DNA from: JBBROS01 sp965260935
Lineage (GTDB): Bacteria > Pseudomonadota > Alphaproteobacteria > Acetobacterales > Acetobacteraceae
Reading direction: 5' to 3'
Length of the DNA: 64,000 bases
Assembly (NCBI GenBank): GCA_965260935.1
Contig: OZ253374.1
Coordinates: 3,720,001-3,784,000 of the forward strand
Shown: piece by piece, positions 26,418 to 33,245 of the stretch
How positions within the stretch are numbered: position 1 is the stretch's first letter
How the letters are laid out: every line of letters starts with the position of its first letter
Position numbers and translations under genes: made by a program
The notes under the pieces: model-generated
Told to the model about the DNA's origin: nothing
The model's input: the letters and a program-made list of their open reading frames with translations, nothing else
The model's database searches: none

Positions 26418-27878
26418 ATGTTCCTTGGACTCGATTTCGGAACCTCCGCCGTCAAGGCGCTTCTGGTTGACGAGGAGCAGCGCCCCGTTGGCAGCGCCTC
26501 CGCCGCGCTGTCCGTCAGCTATCCGGCGCCGGGGCATAGCGAGCAGGACCCGGCAGCCTGGCAGCAGGCCATGCTCGACGCCGTCGACGCGCTCAGGCAG
26601 CGGCACGGGAGCGCGCTGGCCGCCGTCAAGGGCATCGGGCTTTCGGGGCAGCAGCACGGCGCGGTCCTGCTCGACGCGGCCGGGGAGGTCCTTCGCCCGG
26701 CCATCCTGTGGAACGATGTCCGGTCCGCCGCCGAGTGCCGCGAGCTTGAGGCCGCCCTTCCTTCGCTCCGGCACGTTGCCGGCAACATCGCCATGCCGGG
26801 CTTCACCGCACCCAAGCTGCTCTGGACGCGCAAGCACGAACCCGAGACGTTCGCCCGCGTCCATACCGTGCTGCTCCCGAAAGCCTGGGTCCGCTACCGG
26901 CTGACCGGCGAGCTGATCGAGGAGATGTCCGACGCCTCCGGAACGCTTTGGCTCGACGTCGGCGCGCGCGACTGGTCCGACGCGGCGCTGGAGGCCAGCT
27001 TCCTTGCGCGCGGGAACATGCCCCGCCTGGTCGAAGGCAACGCGCCTGCCGGAACGCTGCGCCGCGAGCTGGCCGAACGCTGGGGCATGGCCGGTGCCCC
27101 GGTCCTTGCCGGGGGCGCCGGGGACAACGCCGCCGGGGCCGTCGGGCTAGGCGCGATCCACCCCGGCGACGCGTTCGTCTCGCTCGGCACGTCGGGTGTC
27201 CTGTTCGCCACCACCGACCGCTTCCGTCCGTATCCGCAATCCGCGCTCCATGCCATGTGCCACGCGATCCCGGACACCTGGCACCAGATGGGCGTCACCC
27301 TCTCCGCCGCCGCCTCGCTGGCCTGGTGGGCGGGCGTCACCGGACAGACGGAATCCGCCCTGCTCGCCGAGATGGACGAGCCGCGGGCGCCGAGCACGGC
27401 GCTGTTCCTCCCCTATCTCGGCGGCGAGCGGACCCCGCACAACGATGGCGGCATCCGGGGGGCGTTCGCCGGGCTGTCGAACGGCGTCACGCGCCCGGAC
27501 TTGACGCAGGCCGTGCTGGAAGGCGTGGCGTTCTCGCTGCGGGACTGCCTGGATGCGCTGTCGGCCTCCGGCACCCGCGTCGCCTCCCTTGACGCGATCG
27601 GCGGCGGCTCCCGCTCGCGGGCGTGGCTGCGGATCATCGCCGCCGCCCTCGGGACGCCGCTGCACCGGCTGGCGGAGGGCGAGACCGGCGGCGCGTTCGG
27701 CGCGGCGCGGCTGGCCCGCATGGCCACGACCGGGGAAGCGCCGGAGGCCGTCTGCCTGCCGCCCGAACGCGCCGAGACCATCGAGCCTGACCCGGCGCTG
27801 GCGGACGCCTATGCCGAGCGCATCCGGCAATATCGCGCGTTGAACGCCGCGGTCGCGCCCGTCATGCGAAAGGAGTGA
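26418..27878 (+). CDS. xylB: xylulokinase
   Basis: A 486-residue FGGY-family kinase. Phosphate-binding motif 1 is DFGTSAVKALLVD. The sugar-site segment is SGQQHGAVLLD with the catalytic-base region LWNDVRS, and the C-terminal ATP part is IGGGSRSRAWLRIIA. It makes D-xylulose 5-phosphate, the route for D-arabitol or xylitol after oxidation. No clear ribosome site precedes ATG 26418, where the repeat pair has been inserted. Confidence 0.9.
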   Translation: MFLGLDFGTSAVKALLVDEEQRPVGSASAALSVSYPAPGHSEQDPAAWQQAMLDAVDALRQRHGSALAAVKGIGLSGQQHGAVLLDAAGEVLRPAILWNDVRSAAECRELEAALPSLRHVAGNIAMPGFTAPKLLWTRKHEPETFARVHTVLLPKAWVRYRLTGELIEEMSDASGTLWLDVGARDWSDAALEASFLARGNMPRLVEGNAPAGTLRRELAERWGMAGAPVLAGGAGDNAAGAVGLGAIHPGDAFVSLGTSGVLFATTDRFRPYPQSALHAMCHAIPDTWHQMGVTLSAAASLAWWAGVTGQTESALLAEMDEPRAPSTALFLPYLGGERTPHNDGGIRGAFAGLSNGVTRPDLTQAVLEGVAFSLRDCLDALSASGTRVASLDAIGGGSRSRAWLRIIAAALGTPLHRLAEGETGGAFGAARLARMATTGEAPEAVCLPPERAETIEPDPALADAYAERIRQYRALNAAVAPVMRKE

Positions 27879-27881
27879 ACC

Positions 27882-28652
27882 ATGAAACTTGAAGGCAAGA
27901 CCGCGCTCGTAACCGGCGCGGCGCGCGGGATTGGCCGGGCCGTCTGCGAGCGCTACGCCCAGGAGGGCGCGTTCGTGTTTGTTTCCGACGTGAACGAGGC
28001 GGGCGCGCGGGAGGCCGCGTCGGCGATCGGCGCGCAAGCCGCCGCCCTGCGGCTCGATGTCGCCAGCCAGGACTCGATCGATGCCGCGATGGACGCGGTT
28101 GTCTCGCGACGCGGGCGGCTCGACATCCTCGTCAACAACGCCGGGGTGTTCGACCTGGCGCCCATCGTCGAGATCACCCGCGAGAGTTACCGCCGCCTTT
28201 ACGCCATCAACGTCGAGGGCGTGCTGTTCACGCTCCAGGCCGCGGCGAAGCGGATGATCGCCCAAGGCGGGGGCGGAAAGATTATCAACTTCGCCTCCCA
28301 GGCCGGACGCCGGGGCGAGCCGCTGGTTGCCGTCTACTGCTCCACGAAGGCCGCGGTGATCAGCCTGACGCAAAGCGCCGGGCTTGACCTCATCAAGCAT
28401 GGCATCAACGTCAACGCCATCGCGCCGGGCGTGGTGGACAACGAGCATTGGGACCACGTGGATTCCATGTTCGCCCGCTACGAGGGCCTGGCGCCCGGCG
28501 AGAAGAAGCGCCAGGTCGGCGCGGCCGTGCCCTTCGGCCGCATGGCCCGGCCGGACGAGGTCGCGGGCCTCGCCGTCTTCCTTGCCAGCCGCGACGCCGA
28601 CTACATCGTGGCCCAGACCTACAACATCGACGGCGGCAACTGGATGAGTTGA
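27882..28652 (+). CDS. smoS: sorbitol dehydrogenase (short-chain, SmoS type)
   Basis: A 256-residue classical SDR: TGAARGIG cofactor motif, NNAG, catalytic Ser in FASQAG and YCSTK (Tyr/Lys). The C-terminal half (VVDNEHWDHVDSMFARYEGLAPGEKK) is characteristic of the SmoS/PolS sorbitol (L-iditol 2-) dehydrogenases. It oxidises D-sorbitol to fructose with NAD and closes the polyol operon. GGAG lies upstream of ATG 27882. Confidence 0.9.
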   Translation: MKLEGKTALVTGAARGIGRAVCERYAQEGAFVFVSDVNEAGAREAASAIGAQAAALRLDVASQDSIDAAMDAVVSRRGRLDILVNNAGVFDLAPIVEITRESYRRLYAINVEGVLFTLQAAAKRMIAQGGGGKIINFASQAGRRGEPLVAVYCSTKAAVISLTQSAGLDLIKHGINVNAIAPGVVDNEHWDHVDSMFARYEGLAPGEKKRQVGAAVPFGRMARPDEVAGLAVFLASRDADYIVAQTYNIDGGNWMS

Positions 28653-28757
28653 CCGGACCGGCCCCGCGCGCCGTTATTGCTGGAACCATTGCCAGCAGGC
28701 AGTGTTGCGGCAACTCGGGTGCGGCCGGCGCCCCGACTTACCAACCGGGGCTGACCT

Positions 28758-30053
28758 ATGATCGTGCCGCACCCATGGCTCCTCGTGTTCTGCGTGACCG
28801 CGCTCCTTCTCCTGCTTGGCACCACGTCGGGCCTGGTCAACGCGCGCCTTTGGATGTCCGAGCCGCTGGTGTGCACGCTCGCCGGCATACTGCTCGGTCC
28901 CGTGGCGCTCGACCTGATCCGCATCGACCCTGGCAGCGACGCGCAATCGCGCGAGTTCTTCCTTGAGGCCGCCCGCGTCACTCTTGCCATCGCGGTCCTC
29001 GCCGCGGCGATCCGCCTGCCGAAGGGATGGCTCGGCCGACAATGGCGCGGCCTGGCCGTGGCGCTCGGCCCGGGGATGCTGCTGATGTGGGGCGCCGGCA
29101 CCGTGATCGCCGCCTACACGCTCGGGCTCCCGTGGATGATCGCCGCGCTGGTCGGCGCGATGACAGCGCCCACCGACCCGGTCCTCTCCGCCCCGGTCGT
29201 CGGCGGCGCCTTGGCCCGGCGCGCGGTGCCCGCCGACCTGCGCCACGGGATCAACGCCGAGAGCGGGGCCAACGACGGGCTCGCGTTGCCGCTCGTCATG
29301 CTGCCGGTCTTCTACATCCTCGACGCCCGCGCCGGAGACGAAGGCCATGCACTGAGCGACTGGGGTCTGCAAGCCGTGCTGATCGAGGTCGGCGGCGCGC
29401 TCGTGTTCGGAATCGCCGGCGGCTACCTGGCCTCCAAGTGCCAGCGCTGGGCACGGCGCGACCCGGATTCGGACCGCTCCTCGCTGCTCACCATCGCACT
29501 GGCCTTGGCGCTGGCGACCCTTGGCGGCTTGCAGGCGATCGGCGGCAACGGCGTGCTCGGCGCGTTTGTCGCCGGGGCCGCGCTGAACGAGGCTTATGAG
29601 GAAGACGCCCAGGAGCACCAGGAGCATTTCAACGAAGCCATCAGCCGCTTCTTCGACCTGCCCATCATGTTCCTGCTTGGGGCCGCGATCCCGTGGGGCG
29701 AGTGGTATGACCTTGGCTGGCGCGGCGTCCTGTTCGTTGTTTGCATCCTCCTGTTCCGCCGCATCCCCGCCTGGCTGCTGCTCCGCCCGTTCATGCCCTG
29801 GACCCGCCCGCTGCCGCAGGCGCTGTTCGCCGGCTGGTTCGGCCCGATCGGCGCCGCCGCCCTGTTCTACGCCCTCGATGCCCAGAACCTGACCGGGCTG
29901 ACCGATCTTTGGCCAATCGTCAGCCTGGCCGCTGCCGGGTCGGTCCTGGCGCACGGCGTCACCGGCACGCACCTTTCGGCGCTGCTCGGCGTCCTGCGCG
30001 AGCGCGCCGCGGCCAAGGCGGCCGAGCGCGAGAACGCGCAGCCCGCCCCATGA
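28758..30053 (+). CDS. CPA1-type Na+(K+)/H+ antiporter
   Basis: A 431-residue inner-membrane protein with about 12 helices. It has the CPA1 signature INAESGANDGLALP (ion-binding Asn-Asp) and MTAPTDPVLSAPVVGG. It would exchange monovalent cation for protons. Length and motifs fit NhaP-type carriers without a long C-terminal domain; the tail after residue 410 is Ala/Arg/Glu-rich. It overlaps the next antiporter gene by four bases. Confidence 0.85.
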   Translation: MIVPHPWLLVFCVTALLLLLGTTSGLVNARLWMSEPLVCTLAGILLGPVALDLIRIDPGSDAQSREFFLEAARVTLAIAVLAAAIRLPKGWLGRQWRGLAVALGPGMLLMWGAGTVIAAYTLGLPWMIAALVGAMTAPTDPVLSAPVVGGALARRAVPADLRHGINAESGANDGLALPLVMLPVFYILDARAGDEGHALSDWGLQAVLIEVGGALVFGIAGGYLASKCQRWARRDPDSDRSSLLTIALALALATLGGLQAIGGNGVLGAFVAGAALNEAYEEDAQEHQEHFNEAISRFFDLPIMFLLGAAIPWGEWYDLGWRGVLFVVCILLFRRIPAWLLLRPFMPWTRPLPQALFAGWFGPIGAAALFYALDAQNLTGLTDLWPIVSLAAAGSVLAHGVTGTHLSALLGVLRERAAAKAAERENAQPAP

Positions 30054-31111
30054 TCCGCCTCGGCCTGCTGCTCGTGATCCCGGTCGCCCCGGCGCTCGAA
30101 TACTTTTTCCATGTCCCCCCGCTCTGGGTGTTCGTCGCCGGGATCGTCTCCATCGCCGTGCTGGCTGAGTGGATCAGGGTCACCACCGACGACCTCGCGC
30201 TGCACACCGGCCCGGCGGTCGGCGGATTGCTGACCGTCAGCCTCGGCAGCCTGGCCGAGCTGCTGCTGGCCTTGTTCGTGCTGATGCAGGGCGAGACCGA
30301 AGTGGTGCACGCGCAGATCACCGGCTCCATCATGGCCACCAGCCTGCTCGGCCTCGGCCTCGCGATGGTCGTGGGCGGCGCGGGGCGGGAACGGCAGTCG
30401 TTCAAACGGGAGCGCGCCGGGCTGCTGTCGAGCCTGCTGATCCTAGCCGTTGTGGCCCTCCTGCTTCCCGCCGTGTTCGACTTCGCCGGGCGCACGCGCG
30501 GGAACGCGGCGGATGTGGCCGTCAGCGACGAGTCGCTGAGCCTTGCCGTCTCGGTGGTCCTGCTGGCGCTCTACGCCGGCAACCTGGTTTATACCCTCGT
30601 CACGCACCGCGACGTCTTCTCGACCGGCGAGCACGGCGGCGGGGCGCCGAAGTGGCCCTTGTGGCGCGGCTTGCTGACCCTGGGCCTGGCCACGGCGGTG
30701 GCGGCGCTGGAGGCCGAACTCGTGTCCGGCGCGCTGACCGACGCCGCAAGCTCGCTCGGCCTGTCGAAGGTTTTTCTCGGCGTGATCGTGCTTGCCGTCG
30801 TCGGCACCGCGGCCGATCTGTTCGCCGCCGTGTTCTTCGCCAAGCAGGACCGCATGGGCCTGACGATGAGCATCTGCATCGGCTCCACCATCCAGGTTGC
30901 CCTGGTGGTCGCGCCGCTGCTCGTGATCCTGTCCTGGCTGCTGGGCAGCCCGATGACGCTCGTGTTCCAGAACCCGCTCGACCTGTTCGCCATCGCCGGC
31001 ACGGTGTTCGTGGTGAACGCGATCGCGGGCGACGGGGAAACGACCTGGTTCGAGGGCGTCATGCTGATCGGGGTCTATGCCGTGCTCGGGGCAGCGTATT
31101 TCTTTGCTTAG
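30050..31111 (+). CDS. Ca2+/H+ antiporter-like protein (CaxA family)
   Basis: A 353-residue, 11-helix CaCA-superfamily carrier. ATG 30050 overlaps the upstream stop. Two inverted alpha-repeats are visible (GGLLTVSLGSLAELLLALF; AVVGTAADLFAAVFFAKQD). In typical CaxA proteins these read GNATEL and GNAAEH; here Ser and Thr replace the Asn and Asp replaces the second Glu. The fold is clear, but the transported ion is less certain. Co-translation with a Na+/H+ antiporter suggests a joint ion-homeostasis unit. Confidence 0.8.
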   Translation: MIRLGLLLVIPVAPALEYFFHVPPLWVFVAGIVSIAVLAEWIRVTTDDLALHTGPAVGGLLTVSLGSLAELLLALFVLMQGETEVVHAQITGSIMATSLLGLGLAMVVGGAGRERQSFKRERAGLLSSLLILAVVALLLPAVFDFAGRTRGNAADVAVSDESLSLAVSVVLLALYAGNLVYTLVTHRDVFSTGEHGGGAPKWPLWRGLLTLGLATAVAALEAELVSGALTDAASSLGLSKVFLGVIVLAVVGTAADLFAAVFFAKQDRMGLTMSICIGSTIQVALVVAPLLVILSWLLGSPMTLVFQNPLDLFAIAGTVFVVNAIAGDGETTWFEGVMLIGVYAVLGAAYFFA

Positions 31112-31119
31112 ACTGCAAT

Positions 31120-31144
31120 CGCCCTGACTGGAAAAGTCAGGGCG
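31120..31144 (+). terminator. hairpin after the antiporter pair
   Basis: A 10-bp perfect stem (CGCCCTGACT/AGTCAGGGCG) with a five-base loop starts nine bases after the antiporter stop. It is followed by TCAATT rather than a T run. It shares the core GCCCTGAC with the larger palindrome 24 bases downstream. Confidence 0.5.
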
Positions 31145-31167
31145 TCAATTGCCAGTCCAGATCAGTG

Positions 31168-31212
31168 CTAGACCCTTGTCGCCCTGACACAGTCAGGGCG
31201 ACAAGGGTCTAG
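31168..31212. repeat. 21-bp perfect palindrome with 3-base spacer
   Basis: Arms 31168-31188 and 31192-31212 are exactly complementary over 21 bases, with only ACA between them. The arms begin CTAGACCCTTG and centre on GCCCTGAC. The flanking sequence TAGACTGCAATCGCC occurs at both 31109 and 31209. It lies between convergent genes, so it may be a strong bidirectional terminator or a REP-like mobile repeat. Confidence 0.8.
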
Positions 31213-31255
31213 ACTGCAATCGCCAGGGACAAAGCCGTCGAGACAGCAAGAACCG

Positions 31256-32185
31256 TCAAAGCCGCAAACGCCGCCTCACCTCCGCCCCGGCCTCCGCCGT
31301 ATCGTCCATCGCATGCACCGGCCACACCTCAAGCCGCCCATCGAACAGACGCAGGCGGCCGTCCTGCTGCAACAGCCGGTTGAACAGGCGGATGCGCCGC
31401 GAGCGGCCGGGCAGCGACGCCAGCAGCACCGGCACCGACGTTGCAGCGGCCTCGGACACCATGGAAACGCTGTCTTCGGTCACGACGATGGCGTCCGCCA
31501 GCGCGAGCATCCCGAAATACGGGTTCTCCCCCTGCATGTCCCAGACCCAGGCTCCTTGGGGCGCCAGCACCCGCTCGAACGCGTCGCGCGCTTCCGGCGC
31601 AGTCCGGCGCGAGGGCGTGAGCGCCAGACCCGCCCGGTCGGCCCGCATCATCGCGGCGAGTTGCCCGGCAAGGTGGCTGGCAACCGCGCCGTCAAGCCGG
31701 AACCGGCCATTGCTGCCGCCTGCCAGCACCGCGACCAAGGGCCGGGGCAGATGGGCGAGCCGCGGCCGCCATTGCTCCGCGGCGGCGGCCAGGCGGGCCG
31801 GGGTGGCCCGGTGCAGCGCGGTCCGCGTGGTGATGACGTTCGCGCCGGTCAGCCCGTCGTGACGGTTCACGACGATGAGGTCGAATTTCGCCGGGTTGAT
31901 GCGAGGGTGCTGGATTTGCACCACCGGACGCCGGTCCGAACGCAGCGCCGCCGCGACGACCGCCGCCGTCCCGCCAGCCGAGACGATCGGGCAGTCGGGA
32001 ATGTCCGGCAGCGCGACGGCCTGTAGGGGCCGAGGCCAGGCGCGGGCGCTGATCCATCGCCACGGCGCGCGGGCGTTCAACGGCAGGATGGCCGGGGAAA
32101 GCCCGGCGGCTTCGGCCAGCCCTAACGCCTGCGCCTGAAGTCCGGCGTAAGGTTCGGCAAGGATCGTCGCGCCGGCCGGCGGCAG
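31256..32185 (-). CDS. ELM1-family (mitochondrial fission ELM1-like) protein
   Basis: A 309-residue protein of the ELM1/GT-B-like family, with the diagnostic YAGLQAQALGLAEAAGL near the N-terminus, then VISAGG- and VLAGGSNG-type glycine turns and a DSVSMVSEAAA segment. The reading frame is open from before 32185 but has no ATG, GTG or TTG until TTG 32080, which would delete the conserved N-terminus. CTG 32185, six bases after the DUF3035 stop, is the most likely start. Role unknown; the fold resembles sugar-nucleotide-using enzymes. Confidence 0.7.
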   Translation of the reverse strand: MPPAGATILAEPYAGLQAQALGLAEAAGLSPAILPLNARAPWRWISARAWPRPLQAVALPDIPDCPIVSAGGTAAVVAAALRSDRRPVVQIQHPRINPAKFDLIVVNRHDGLTGANVITTRTALHRATPARLAAAAEQWRPRLAHLPRPLVAVLAGGSNGRFRLDGAVASHLAGQLAAMMRADRAGLALTPSRRTAPEARDAFERVLAPQGAWVWDMQGENPYFGMLALADAIVVTEDSVSMVSEAAATSVPVLLASLPGRSRRIRLFNRLLQQDGRLRLFDGRLEVWPVHAMDDTAEAGAEVRRRLRL

Positions 32186-32190
32186 CGAGG

Positions 32191-32739
32191 CTAGAACAGG
32201 TTGAATATGCCCTGCCGCTTGCGCTGGATGATCGGCGTGTCGCCGGCTTCCTGGTCGCGCCCGAGGGCCGCGTTCTGGCGGATGCGGGCCGATTCGCGCG
32301 TCGCGTCCACGGCGGTTCCGGGGGTGGGCGGGTTTTTCCAGAACATCAGCCGGTCGGTGAAGCTCTCGCTCGGCGTATCGACCGCCGCCTCGCGGTCGAC
32401 CTCGGCGCGGATGCCGGCGGGGGCCGGAGGCCCGGCTGCGGCCACCAACGCCTGCTGGCCCGGGGATTCAGCCGCCGCGCCGTTCGGCTGCCCGACCAAG
32501 GTCTCCGGCACCAAAGCCGCCTGGGCCGCCTGCTGCTGCGTCAGCTCCTGCGGGCGCGAGGCTCCGGGCCGCGGCGCGCGCAGGTTGAAGTCGGGCGGCA
32601 TGGAGAGCGGCGCGCGGGTCGTCACCTGGAACTCGTCCGGCGCGTCGCGGCTGAGGCCGAACGTACGGGTGAGCTGGTCGCCGCTGCAGGCGGAGACGGT
32701 GAGCGCGCAGGCGGCAAGCAGGACGGTTGTTCTTATCAT
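32191..32739 (-). CDS. DUF3035 lipoprotein (BamF-like)
   Basis: A 182-residue lipoprotein. The signal ends in ALTVSACSGD, with Cys at residue 17 as the lipid anchor. The DUF3035 core PDEFQVTTRAPLSMPPDFNLRAPRPG is intact. In alphaproteobacteria this family is annotated as a subunit (BamF) of the outer-membrane beta-barrel assembly machine. It follows lspA by 11 bases, a common alphaproteobacterial order, and LspA would cleave its own neighbour's signal. Confidence 0.82.
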   Translation of the reverse strand: MIRTTVLLAACALTVSACSGDQLTRTFGLSRDAPDEFQVTTRAPLSMPPDFNLRAPRPGASRPQELTQQQAAQAALVPETLVGQPNGAAAESPGQQALVAAAGPPAPAGIRAEVDREAAVDTPSESFTDRLMFWKNPPTPGTAVDATRESARIRQNAALGRDQEAGDTPIIQRKRQGIFNLF

Positions 32740-32750
32740 GGACCGGGTTT

Positions 32751-33245
32751 TTACTGCCGGAGCTGGCGCGGCTGCAAGCGGTTGCGCGAGGGCCGCAACC
32801 CGTCGAGCATCAGCGCCGCGACGCCGCACACGATCGCGGCGTCGGCCACGTTGAACACGTACCAGGACCAGCCGAAGGCGTGGGCGTGGATGAAATCGAC
32901 CACCGCGCCGTAACGCACCCGGTCGATGACGTTGCCGACCGCGCCGCCGGAGACCGCCCCCAGGGCCACCGCCACCACCCGGCTCTCGGCCCGGAACAGC
33001 CATACTCCGAGCGCCGCCACGACCGCGAGCGCTACCCCGGCCAGGATCCAAGGCCCCGCCGTCCCGGTCTGATGGAACAGCCCGAACGTGACGCCCTGGT
33101 TCCAGACCATCGTCAAGCTCAGCACCGGCAGCACGGCGATCGACCCTTGCTCCGGCAGGTGGATCACGTGCAGCACCCACCATTTGCTGGCCTGGTCGGC
33201 GGCCAGCACGAGCACGGCGGCAACCAGGCCCCAGAGCGGCATCAT
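32751..33245 (-). CDS. lspA: lipoprotein signal peptidase
   Basis: A 164-residue aspartic protease with four membrane helices. The catalytic blocks NVIDRVRYGAVVDFI and YVFNVADAAI, each with its Asp, and the early ADQASKWW motif are present. ATG 33245 overlaps the ileS stop (ATGA). The second codon is also ATG. It removes signal peptides from prolipoproteins at the inner membrane. Confidence 0.95.
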   Translation of the reverse strand: MMPLWGLVAAVLVLAADQASKWWVLHVIHLPEQGSIAVLPVLSLTMVWNQGVTFGLFHQTGTAGPWILAGVALAVVAALGVWLFRAESRVVAVALGAVSGGAVGNVIDRVRYGAVVDFIHAHAFGWSWYVFNVADAAIVCGVAALMLDGLRPSRNRLQPRQLRQ

